DNA of 64,000 bases from Fragilaria crotonensis. Lineage: Eukaryota > Bacillariophyta > Fragilariophyceae > Fragilariales > Fragilariaceae. The notes beneath the pieces were generated by a model that did not search any database, was not told the origin of the DNA, and worked only from the letters and a program-made list of their open reading frames with translations. Shown here piece by piece: positions 34,585 through 45,109 of this stretch; position 1 is the first letter of the stretch; each line of letters begins with the position of its first letter. The stretch is from contig JAKSYS010000066.1 in NCBI GenBank assembly GCA_022925895.1, forward strand, positions 62,001 through 126,000, read 5' to 3'. Made by a program: the position numbers and the translations under genes.

Positions 34585-35213
34585 CGTATGCATACGTGCC
34601 TTGCTGGAAGGTCCGGCAATACGGGCGAAGTCCTGAATAAAGGAAGTATGCGCGCCCGCCGGGAGGGAAACAAGTTCCGATCGATGTCTGGCTGGCGCAA
34701 AATTGGATGTGCCGGCGTGGTGGTGACACGGCTGACGTCTGCAAGAAAATTTGCTTACAGCGAAAAAAAAATTGCTTACGGAATGAAATTGCTTACGGAT
34801 TTGCTTACCATAAGCAAATCTATTGTAAGCAAATTTGCTTACAAAATTTGCTTACTGGGAGATTAAATTTGCTTACGGGGACTGTCTTTTCTACGTAAAA
34901 ACATACCAATTTTCAAACACCTAAACAAAATTTACTTACAACAAGAAGAATTTGCTTACGAAAATCAAATTTGCTTACAGAAAAATTTGCTTACAAAATT
35001 TGCTTACCGGCATAATTTGCTTACTGATTTTGCTTACTGTCAAGAAAAATTTGCTTACGATGCAGCAACCTTGCCGGCTCGGATGGATCATTACCATTAC
35101 TAAAATTCTCGCATCATGCAAATCGGAGCAAGGCTGGCGCGCAAACTCAACTGCCCCTAACGGTACGGTTGGCACGTGCATGGGCCGGACCTTCCTGATG
35201 GCACTCACGCATC
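34585..35213. mobile_element. MITE-like element with inverted ends and internal minisatellite
   Basis: GGAAGGTCCGGC at 34,606-34,617 recurs in perfect inverse at 35,184-35,195. Weaker inverted similarity extends outward over about 20 more bases (GTGCC, GATGC-like blocks). Inside are no coding frames, only a degenerate ATTTGCTTAC array. Outer ends and target duplication could not be fixed, so the boundaries are approximate. Confidence 0.45.
34744..35060 (+). repeat. Degenerate ATTTGCTTAC array
   Basis: About 16 direct copies of an (A)ATTTGCTTAC core with variable 6-20 bp spacers, plus two inverted copies near 34,810-34,835. Spacing is irregular, so this is an interspersed motif array rather than a strict tandem satellite. 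Confidence 0.85.
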
Positions 35214-35294
35214 CACACCTCTCTATGTACGGCGATTACTCGTACCTAATTACCACTTTGATAGAGATGTGAATCGTCTCTTGTGATCACAGTG

Positions 35295-35341
35295 ACTCAG
35301 CACTCAGCACTCAGCACTCAGCACTCAGCACTCAGCACTCA
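35295..35341 (+). repeat. Heptanucleotide tandem repeat (ACTCAGC)n
   Basis: About 6.5 perfect copies of ACTCAGC, followed by a degenerate ACTCAACAGTCAAC. Confidence 0.95.
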
Positions 35342-35596
35342 ACAGTCAACCCCCTCATTACAGCTCATTGGTCGGGCACGCTGAACTACACTTAGTCTTA
35401 TGTAGTGAGAAGCTTTGGCGACATTCTTGCCACGATCATTCTTACTTGGAGTACTCGTACTTGTGGTCATTGATGCACATCGTTTTTGCACGATTCGAAC
35501 GCAGATACATGGCGAGATGGCGAGTGGCGAGACGACATATAATTGCCAAAAAATTATTCGTTTCCTGTCTTCCTGGTAGCGATTGACTTTAGCATC

Positions 35597-36627
35597 ATGT
35601 TCAAGATCCTCCTCTTGTCGCTTGCACTCGTTGAGATTGCCGCCTCTGGGATTGATGTCCTCCCGCTTTCAGCAGTGCCCGATGACATCGACGACTCTGA
35701 CGCCTCTCTCAGTTCTCGACAGCTCAACACTCTTCCAACCATAGCGAAGCTTCTCGACGATAACAGTTCGTTTGATACCCTTTCTGCAGCCCTCAAGGCA
35801 GCAGGTCTCGATGCTACTCTTAGAGGTGCTGGTCCCTTCACTGTGTTTGCGCCAACTGACAAGGTTCGTCTTGTTCGCGAATTGCTGTCATTTTCTATAG
35901 CGTGATCGAGGTCGAGTTCTAACGTTGCATCGGCATCGTTTCCACTAGGCTTTCGCCAAGCTCGGGAATGCCAACATCCAGGCTCTTCTCGAAGATCCTG
36001 AAACTCTTTCTGACATTCTCTTGTACCACGTCATCAGTGGCAAGGTCCTCAGACGCCACCTTCGAAATGACATTGTAAAGGCCGCCAATTTAGATAACCT
36101 ACGCATCGGAGTTCACAGCAACGGCAGGGTTGTCATCAATGTTAACACTAACGTGACGAGGTTCAATGTGCTGGCCAGCAATGGTCGTTCACGTCATTGA
36201 CCAGGTGTTGACTCCTCCGATGGATTTGGTGGGCACCATCTTTAGCGACAGGCGCTTCACCACCCTTGCGGCCGCCATTGAAGCTGCTGGATTGACGTCG
36301 ACTCTTCTCAATTTGAGCAAAGAATTTACTATTTTCGCTCCCACCAACAAAGCCTTCGACGCTCTGGGAAAGGACACTGTGAGTGCCCTTCTCAAACGTC
36401 CGAAGGCGCTCAAATCTATTCTCTTGTATCACACCGTCAGCGGATCAGTCCTGAAGAGCGACCTCAAAAACAGCGGAAGTGTGAAGACTTTGCAGGGGTC
36501 GAATGTTCACTATACATTCAACGGCACAAGGCTCATTATCAATGATTCGAGGGTGATTGAAGCGAACATTCTTGCGGCAAATGGTATTGTTCATGCGATC
36601 GATAAGATGCTGACTATTCCACAGTAA
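35597..36627 (+). pseudogene. Two-domain fasciclin (FAS1) protein, copy A, one frame change
   Basis: Exon 1 is 35,597-35,863 (89 codons, signal peptide [17 protein letters not shown]). An 85-bp GT/AG intron follows at 35,864-35,948, with exon 2 at 35,949-36,627. FAS1 domain 1 shows [11 protein letters not shown] and [13 protein letters not shown]. Domain 2 shows [13 protein letters not shown] and L-L-Y-H-T-V-S-G. Between them, near 36,178-36,184, the frame changes where copy B reads N-G-V-V-H-V-I-D. Two bases appear missing, so translation would stop soon after domain 1. FAS1 proteins are secreted or surface adhesion proteins; adhesion or extracellular matrix is the likely role. The frame change is either true decay or an assembly error. 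Confidence 0.8.
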
Positions 36628-37592
36628 AAACTAACGCTAGTACTTTGGTGGATTCACGAGGCTGCATATCATATCATTGACGTCAATTCGCATTCCTCGC
36701 ATTGAGAACGAAGGGACGCTGCATTGAAAGTGCAGTTGATTGGCCGCCATGCTTCATCTAGGATGAGCTGCGCACACGCTTCATTTTTTGTCACACCTCA
36801 AGGGTCAGCCAGATTGTGCCCACGGCAGTTCAGCATCTTTTAATCTAAAATCGCTATGCCAGAGGAACTCCACTGGGATTATGGCACATTTGCCACTTGC
36901 AAGCAGCGTAATGTAATCATCAAGGAACTAATAGAAATAATCTAATCAACCGATGATCTTGTCAATCACTAGACTCGGTCTCTGACATCAAAGTGCTCAG
37001 GTGTCCCAGATTCGCAAATCGAGCATGGCGATGACAGGTATTAATGCAAGAACTGCAGCGGTACATTCGTGCTGGGTTGCTACCTTGAATCTTGCATGCA
37101 GAAAACTCAATTGTGTCGGTGGGTACACCTTTTCGCAAGCAGATCACGCGCCTGCCTTCGTATTAAATTGATGATGCTTGTACGCCCCTGCATGATAAAA
37201 AGGCTTGAGAGGCATGAAGCATGAAGTATTGAGTCCCGTGTCAGAATTTGTTGAGCTGAATGAACATGTGAAATGCACTACCGGTACCGGTAGCTTGCAT
37301 ACACTGTCATAGGCTCAGGCTGCCATCATCCTAAAAACGGCCTATGAGCAACTCGTCGCTGACAGCTGTATTCATACATATGATACAATCTTCATGAAAT
37401 GCTGCACACGCGTTTACGTCATACATGTAGACATGTACTCGGTATGAATTGACTTCATATTTGTCGCATCCAGCATGCCTTGTAAAAAAATGCATCAATG
37501 CATAGGCACCTACAAGTACCAGTACCAGTACTGCACGTTGCCTGACCCATAACATTCGTTCTCACAATTTAACTCTACAACAGCAAAACCAA
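36628..37592. other. Intergenic spacer, no gene seen
   Basis: Between fasciclin copy A and the intact SRPBCC gene. It contains a perfect TTGACGTCAA palindrome at 36,677-36,686 (full CRE core) and GTAC-rich sequence at about 37,510-37,535. A 61-codon minus-strand frame at 36,962-37,147 has no support. Confidence 0.45.
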
Positions 37593-38156
37593 ATGTTTGA
37601 ATATAAGTTTTTGCCATCATCTGAAATCAACACCGCCCCTTGGGTATTCACGTCCGAACTGGAACTTGACATCAGCATCGATAAGTGTTGGTCCATCATT
37701 ACCGATGATCGCGCTTGGCAGCACTGGCATCCCGAAGTTATCAACATTCAAAACGTCAAGGAACCAGCAGGAGGCGCTGGAAACTCGCGAACTATTGTGT
37801 TTCGCCACTGGTTCTTCATGGCTTTGCTGGCTGGGCCAACTACCATTCGCGAAGAATTCGATTTGTGGGAGGACCAAGACGACACGGTGAAGAAGTATCA
37901 ATTCTGGCTCGCTGCTGCTTCTCGCCCCGTCTTCCTCACCTACAAGGGAGGTCGCGAGGAATTCAAGGTCGAATCGATCTCAGCGACCAGGTGCAAGTTT
38001 ACCCGTGTCGTGGCGCTTCAGCCAGCCTTCTTGACTCGGTATGCGCTTGGATGGTTGGTCTGCCCTGTGCTCAGGCGTCTGTTCACGGTTCAATGCCCCC
38101 AACGTCTGACAGAGGCCATCGCGAGGAAGGTTCTGCCCATCAACAATGAAGAATGA
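37593..38156 (+). CDS. SRPBCC (START-like / polyketide-cyclase-like) family protein
   Basis: 187 codons, no intron. The helix-grip fold opening is clear: I-S-I-D-K-C-W-S-I-I-T-D-D-R-A-W-Q-H-W-H-P-E-V, then the G-A-G-N-S-R-T-I-V-F-R strand, a hydrophobic M-A-L-L-A-G-P segment, and the C-terminal helix L-T-E-A-I-A-R-K. Such proteins bind lipids or other hydrophobic ligands in a deep pocket; the ligand is unknown. No signal peptide, so probably cytosolic. It is the intact member of a duplicated pair (see 31,666-32,180) and sits upstream of fasciclin copy B, as its decayed twin sits upstream of copy A. Confidence 0.82.
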   Translation: MFEYKFLPSSEINTAPWVFTSELELDISIDKCWSIITDDRAWQHWHPEVINIQNVKEPAGGAGNSRTIVFRHWFFMALLAGPTTIREEFDLWEDQDDTVKKYQFWLAAASRPVFLTYKGGREEFKVESISATRCKFTRVVALQPAFLTRYALGWLVCPVLRRLFTVQCPQRLTEAIARKVLPINNEE

Positions 38157-39296
38157 AAATTACGAAAGCCGACGGATGACGGGTGAGTCGCATCGCGCAT
38201 ATGTCAGTTTGTAGTTGTAATGTTGTAATGCAATAGTGATGCTAGAGTGTAAGCAACAACTCCGGCACTCCAGTAATTGAAGTACTCTACAACAGTCCAC
38301 TGGTCTATGGAGAACAAACACCAACTCCAGTACTCCGAGTACTACGAGTAGTCTGATAGTCCAACATTATACGTAGACGACGATGGAGTACCCCAAACCA
38401 TTTGCCTGTGGCGTCATATCAACGACATAAATCAAGATAGCTTTGACATTTTCTGGCATCCCCACGAATCGAAGGAATCCGATGTCACAATTATGTCGAC
38501 ATGTTTGCCTTCTTAAAAGATCGTTTTAAGAGTCCAACGACTCCCAGCAGGCAAGGGTTTACTCCACGCAAATCCAATCACCGTCAATGCCAGTGTTTGC
38601 CGTTGTGACGAGGTGACGAGGCACTGGCTTCGCCTGATAACATGGTTGCCTTTCCGCCCGCCGCAGCTTCGTACCATCGTCGCTTCCTGCCACCGTTTTT
38701 GATGCTCGTGGAGTCCTTGTGAGCAACCCTTTTTGATGTACGGCAGACGGCCGACTAGTTTGCGGATGCAAGGTGACGACTGACGTCAAAGGGTCGACAT
38801 GTGCGTATGATGGATCGGCAAGGTATATCCAGGTCATGACATACACATGTATGTACCACGTACCACATATGTAAGTCTGGAAGGGGTTGGATATTCGAAA
38901 AATTTAGAGAGCCCCTCTACCCGTCATTTACCGGATCATGCAAGGGAAAGCTGGATTTTCCAAGATCCCGGCGATCGGTCTCATTATTCTTGTTGGCTTG
39001 TGATCCGTCTGACTCACCGGTTCACTGTCCGCAGCTCAGAGAGATCTTTCAAGTATACTCACTACACTACCTCTATCTGATAATAGAAATACTTTCAAAC
39101 GAATCTTTGACATGCTGGCGACGATCATTCCTGAAGGTTCCAAGGGAAACATTTGACACGATCACCCACGATCCCCTTGTGAAGGAGTGCCACCCACCCC
39201 GCTTTCACGATTACGTGGCGACGCCAAGATTCGCTCTCTGTTTATTCATGGACACCAACATTATCTCATTTTTCTTAGCCGTTTGCCTTCCTCATC
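38157..39296. other. Intergenic spacer, no gene seen
   Basis: About 1.1 kb between the SRPBCC gene and fasciclin copy B. It holds GTAC-rich motifs (about 38,270-38,390) and a TGACGTCA site at 38,781-38,788, about 510 bp before the fasciclin ATG. Short frames here lack domain support. Confidence 0.45.
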
Positions 39297-40326
39297 ATGT
39301 TCAAGATTCTTCTTTTGTCGCTCGCAGCTGTCAGCATTGCCGCATCTAGGGTTGATGTCCTTCCGCTTTCGGCGTTGCCTGATGACATCAACGATGCCGA
39401 CGCCTCTCTCAGTTCTCGGCAGCTCAACACTCTTCCAACCATTGCCAAACTTGTTGATGATAACAGTTCGTTTGATACCCTCGCTGCGGCACTCAAGGCA
39501 ACTGGCCTCGATGCCACTCTGAGAGGTACTGGTCCCTTCACCGTATTGGCACCAACTGACAAGGTTCGTTTTGTTCCTGAATTATTGTATCTCTTTATTG
39601 CGTGATCGAGGTCGATTTCTAACGTTGTATCGGCATCGTTTCCGCTAGGCCTTCGCCAAACTCGGGGATGCCACTATCCAGGCCCTTCTCAAAGATCCTG
39701 ACACTCTTTCTGATATTCTCTTGTACCACGTCATCAGCGGCAAGGTCCTCAGAAGCCACCTTCGAAATGATGTCGTGAAGGCCGCCAATGGAGACAATCT
39801 TCGCGTCGGTGTTTTCAAAAGCGGCAGGGTTGTCATCAATGTTAGAACCAACGTGACAAAGTTCGATGTGCAGGCAAGCAATGGAGTAGTTCACGTCATT
39901 GATCAGGTGTTGACTCCTCCGAAGGATTTGGTGGGTACCATCTTGAGCGACAAGCGCTTTACCACTCTTGCGGCCGCGGTCAAAGCCGCTGGCTTGACTT
40001 CGACGCTTAAAGCTGCGAGCAAAGAATTCACTATTTTCGCCCCTACCAACAAAGCCTTCGAGGCTCTCGGGCAAGCCACCGTGAATAGCCTTCTCAAAAA
40101 TCCGAGTGCTCTCAAATCTATTCTCTTGTATCACACCGTCAGTGGATCAGTCCTGAAGAGCGACCTCAAAAACAGCGGTAGGGTGAAGACTGTGCAGGGG
40201 TCGAATGTTCACTATTCGAATAGTGGTCAAACTCTCGTCATCAATGATTCCAAGGTGACCGAAGCCAACATTCTTGCTGCCAATGGTGTCATTCATGCGA
40301 TCAATAAGGTTCTGAGTATTCCTTAG
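39297..40326 (+). CDS. Two-domain fasciclin (FAS1) secreted protein, copy B (intact)
   Basis: Exon 1 is 39,297-39,563. An 85-bp intron (GTTCGT...CTAG) follows at 39,564-39,648, with exon 2 at 39,649-40,326. The product is 314 residues. Signal peptide [20 protein letters not shown]1 domain 1 covers about residues 43-175 ([28 protein letters not shown]). Domain 2 covers about residues 185-312 ([35 protein letters not shown]). There is no GPI-like tail. Intron position and length equal those of copy A. In diatoms FAS1 proteins are candidates for adhesion, mucilage or frustule-associated matrix (family knowledge); the exact role is unknown. Confidence 0.9.
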
Positions 40327-41539
40327 TAAACCATACTTAGTGGTTCGGCTTCATGAGGCTGCATGTGTTACGCTGATTTTCCTTTTCTTGTACCACTACG
40401 GTGCACACGCGTAACTATCAATTAGTAGTAAACTCATTTTGAAGGACAACAGTCAATAGCGCTGAATTCTGAACTTCCCACGCTCGGTCGTGAGTTTCTG
40501 AGTAGTACTGGTGCGTTGGAAAGCTGCATTACGAGCGCAGTTCAATGGTAACCTTTTTTTCCATCCTCGTTGATTTGAAAGGCCCCTCGAACTCTTTATT
40601 TCAAATGCATCTCAAGGAAACGTCTGCCCGCGAGGGAGGGACCAGCATCGTCGTCGTAATGCAGATAACCAATGATAAATTCATCAACTATCGAAAAGAG
40701 TTCGAAGTAAAATATAACTGATGCAGCCATGATCAGATCAATCGCCACATCGACACTTCTTACAGTAGATCCAATCTCTGGTGATGACTTATTAGAATGG
40801 GGAAATTACAAAATCATCCATAAGTTTTCCCTTTTTTTCAAAATCATACAATGACTTACAATATCATTTTGTCGTTTTTTACTATATCATCCATTTAAAA
40901 ATGTCGCTTTTAAAATCATACACAACATTTGTATTATATTACAATATCATCCATTTTGTTTGCGCTTTTGCACTAAATCATCCTTATCAAATCTCAGCGC
41001 CTGCCATCTTTGTCTTCCACAGCACTTGTCGTACTCCGTGGTGTACAACGCACCGACATGAACGTGAGGCGTCGCTTAGCCATGAAGTAATTCACTATCA
41101 TTTTTGAATTACTGGTGTCAAACCTTCATCATGCCATTGGCAATGTTAGGTATATTGTATTGTCGGTTTTGACAGTGGTCATAGTTTCAGCAAGGCTGGT
41201 TTGGATCCTCAATGCCTCATCATTGGAAGCATCATTGTGTGTCTTGATTTTTCGTTGAAAATCAGGCGCACTCAATTCCAGTGCTGCACGTACATTGTCA
41301 TACACAGTACATGTGGTCTGTCGTGATTTATAGGAACCTGCGCGCATGTCATTCCAGTGCTGCATGTAGATTGTCCTACAATCCTTGCTTAGTATGTATT
41401 TCACAAGAGAAGACAAACACAACATTGACATCATTGCACTCATCTTTCTTGGTATTGATTTTCTCTCCCCCCAGCGCTGTTAGAGAAGGCACTTGCTATT
41501 GCTCCTTCTACTACTAACATCTGGTTTCGTTACAAAACG
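40327..41539. other. Spacer / left flank of the Mutator-like element
   Basis: No gene seen. The sequence becomes AT-rich after about 40,790 and holds a cluster of ATCAT(C/A)CA motifs. The left end of the Mutator-like element should lie in here, but no inverted partner was found on the right side. Confidence 0.4.
40805..40990 (+). repeat. Degenerate (A/T)ATCAT(C/A)CA motif cluster
   Basis: Six to seven copies (AAATCATCCAT, AAATCATACA, ATATCATCCAT, AATATCATCCAT, AAATCATCCT) at 25-35 bp intervals in AT-rich sequence upstream of the Ulp1-transposase gene. Such subterminal motif clusters are common transposase-binding regions in DNA transposons (inference). Confidence 0.55.
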
Positions 41540-44500
41540 ATGTCAACTCAGACATCATCTCGTCGGAATTGTCGCACCGGTTTTCCAGGTGATCCTCGTT
41601 ATGCAGCCATGAGACTGACAGCTACTGCAGCTGAGTTTGCATGCCTTTTGGGAGAGGAATTTTTGAGTACAGCTGTTCTTGATTGTATTTTGCAGTCCAC
41701 AGCACTACCACAGGATGTCGTCGCATCTAAAGGAAAAATTCCACCAATGATTGGGAGCCTCGGTTGTGAGACCTGGATATTGTCATACAATGCCACTGCC
41801 TCTCTGACTCGTGAAGACGTTGCCACTCAATCAGAGTGGAAGCAGCATCAATATGTTCTCACTAAGCACCGAAATATGCTTGCCCATATCATTGATGTAA
41901 AGGCTACTCCTGATCTCCCACAAAGACTAATCATTCCAATGGTGTCACCACCGAATCTACCGGGGCACTTCTTTGTCGCATGCTTTGACTTCTCGGTGCA
42001 TCATCCCGAATTTTTTGTGGACATCTCATTCTACGACTCCCTCGTACGTGCAAAGAAGCGCATCCATCAAGCTAGCACTGCCGCGGCGTTGGTGAAGACG
42101 GTCAATTTGTTTTTCAACAAGTTTATTCTGCACGAAAAGAAGTATCTGTCGTTACAACAATCGGATACTGAGGTGCTTAAACGAGTGCATTACAAGGACT
42201 GTCCATCACAGAAAAATGGGCACGATTGTGGAATCTTTGCTGTCGCAACCGTTTTGCATCTTGCGGAACACATTCCATTGACTTCGACATCATTTTCGCA
42301 AACTCATGTCACGAAAGCTAGGTTAGAGCTGGCAAAGACGTTATGTTCCGATACTGCGCATATGACAAGTGCAGTCTTCAGAGACCACTTCCCCTTGCTT
42401 TGTGGCCGTAGCATTGTAGATGCTGCGGGTGTGGAGGTCATAAATAACCGTCATGTGGATGGCTCTTCGAAACCAACGGCTTCTCAACTTCGCAGTACTA
42501 GGTCCACGAATCCAATCTTGTCGGAGGATGGGATTGGATTATCAAGCTCGACGGCCATTGATCTGTGTTGGCAGGAAGACATTGCGCCGTTCCCAAACGG
42601 AAAGAAAGCTTTGCAGGCTGTGGGAAAGAAAAGAGACCATAATGAAATTAGTTTGACGAGTGTGCCCACTCGTCAAGACAACGCGAATAACAACGACAAA
42701 GGCACCACAAGAAGGACAACACGGCGGAATAATACGAAGATGGCGACTTCAGGATCTACGAAGGAACATGATGATGCTGATGCCGCGTCTGTAAAGAACG
42801 GTGCTGATGATGATGCTTGCAACAGCAAACAGATGATGGTGGACACGACATTGTACCGCATCATGCACAAAGCGAAAATTGACTGTTTCAAGGATTTGGA
42901 TGATGCGTTTCCTATCATTGAAAAATACGAAACCATGACGCGGAATCGGCTACGAATCCAGCAATCTGTTGTGGATAAATTTCGTGTTTATCGCTGTACT
43001 TCTCACGTTGCATGTCCTTTCCTGGTGCGATTCTCCAGACGACACTCTGATGGCAAATTTGTTCTCTCGCAAATGAATCCGAAGCACAGCAAAGCGCTTC
43101 GTCCAAATTGTGCTGTGGACGGCAGGCAGCTCAAGAAACGTCGTCAAGGAAAACTTCAAGATGTGGTGACGAGAGTACTGCAAACGAAAGAGGGACTCCC
43201 AGTGCCGAAGGATGTCATGAAAACGGCAAGCAATAAGGAGTACAATGAGGATCTTCTGTACATGGTTGCTTGGCGTGCAATCAACGAAAGTGCGCTCGGC
43301 AAAAGGAAGGCTGGCGTGATGAACTTCCAATTGATAATTCCATACTTGGATGAATTGAAGAAGTGCAATCCTTTGTCCCTTATTGGTTATACAAGAGGCA
43401 CTCCTGATTGCGACATCGTTGATCTTCATTTCTTCCCTTCAATTGCAAACGATGTACTGAAGACCGTACGCCCAGTGATCTCCCTTGATGCTGCTCACCT
43501 TCGGAGTGAGTATAAGGGGATGCTTTACATTGCATCGGTTTTGTCGGGTGGTAACGACATATATCCAATCGGCTTCATGATTGCCAGTGGGAACGAGGAT
43601 AAGAAGACATGGACGAAAATGCTCAGACTATTGAAAAAAGCATGCCCAATCATATGCAAACAAGGCTTTCGCGCAGTCAATCAAAGGAACAAAGTTGTGG
43701 ATGTGCGTCCTCGGCCCCGGAGTCAATTTCTATTCATTTCGGATCGAGACAAGGGCCTTAAGCCCGCCCTGAAAGAAGTGTTCCCAGATAACATTGAAAT
43801 GAGTTGTGCAAAGCACATCGAAGCAAATGTCACTACAAAGTTTGGAAGGCAGTGTGGGAAACTCATAATGGCGATGGCAAAAACGTACTCTGTGCGTTAT
43901 TACGACATGCTTCTTGAGCAGATACGTACAATGAAGGCGAGCGCAGCGTCATATATTGACGACATAAAGAAGAAAAACACTGTGGTCTAATTCGCAATGG
44001 ACTGAGGCAAATGAGTGCTTGCCCCCTCGGTTTGGTATTGTCACATCAAATACTGCTGAGTCGGTGAACAGTATGTTCAATGCTGCACGGGATTTGCCAT
44101 GGATGGATGCGGTCGAAAAGATCATTGATGTGATGATAAGACGAATTTGTGCGTGTCGGAAAAAGTATGAACGGAATGAGGATGCTTTCAAAATCCTACC
44201 TAATACTGGACGTATCATGAACGCTCGGTGGGAAGCGACCGCTTCCATTTCCGTCATGGAGTTAGAGGCTGGAAGTGGTGTTTACACAACGAGCACGTGC
44301 GATTACGACGGTGGGGTCGAGGATGAGGAAGACGAAGATGAAAGGAGACGAAAAATTCAGTCGCGAAAGGATAGACTTCCTTCACAACACAGCAGCACTC
44401 ACATTGTCAAACCTGCGCACATGTGGTGCTCGTGTGGTGTCTGGCAGGACACGTTATTGCCTTGCCGACATGCGTGTGCAGTGTATCGTAAGTCGAAGTC

Positions 44501-44954
44501 CGCGGACAAGAATTACATTCTTGCAAACCTCATCGATGAATACTACACCTTTGGTTGTGTGCAAACAACATTCACAAAAAACATATACCCGGTAAGCTTA
44601 GATACAGTGGCATACGACGGTGAAACAAAACCACCCCTTGGAAGCAAGCGCTCTTCCGGTCGGCCAAGAACAAAACGCATAAGGCGACGAAGTGTGTACG
44701 CAGCGTCTGAGGATTCGCCGATTACATGTTCAAACTGTGGTCAAGCAGGACACAATAAGAGAACTTGTTCTGCCAAAGCAAAAGTTAAGCCAACGGTGGG
44801 TATCGAACAATCCGATACCCTTATTGAAGAGGCAACGGATGTATTGCTGCGCCTCCAAGAAGAAAAAGAAAATGAAGAGGAGGACAATGAAGAAACAAAG
44901 GATGAACAACGTACGACAGAAGACAATACTGAGGAATCATTGCCCGTGCCCTAA
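41540..44954 (+). mobile_element. Mutator-like transposase fused to Ulp1 (C48) protease, one frame change
   Basis: The first 816 codons (41,540-43,990) begin with a Ulp1-like cysteine protease: His in L-P-G-H-F-F-V-A, Asp in S-F-Y-D-S, and Gln/Cys in Q-K-N-G-H-D-C-G-I-F. A linker and a MULE-type DNA-binding and transposase region follow, with Asp in V-I-S-L-D-A-A-H-L and F-I-S-D-R-D-K-G and the C-A-K-H-I element. The remainder (44,019-44,954) carries S-N-T-A-E-S-V-N-S (catalytic Glu), a SWIM finger (W-C-S-C-G...L-P-C-R-H-A-C) and a CCHC knuckle (CSNCGQAGHNKRTC), then an acidic tail. The two parts are one protein split by a 1-base frame change in an A-rich run at about 43,965-43,985. Ulp1-bearing MULEs are known in plants as Kaonashi-type. 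Termini not found. Confidence 0.85.
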
Positions 44955-45109
44955 CCAACTGCTACTAATGTAAGGATACTACTATGTAGTAATGGAATGT
45001 AGCTATGCATCGTCGACAACAATCTTCAATTGTTTAGTATGTGATAGTAGTACTATGATGGTCATATGAGTAGTGAGTTGCTGGGATCGAAGTACAACAG
45101 GCAATACTG

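Noticed and set aside
36962-37147. 61-codon minus-strand frame with several cysteines
   Set aside because: Cysteines are not in a recognised finger spacing, and there is no start context or paralogue in the other unit.
43960-44020. Programmed frameshift in the Ulp1-transposase
   Set aside because: The switch is at an A-rich run, but similar 1-base switches occur in unrelated host genes here, so an indel error or decay is simpler.
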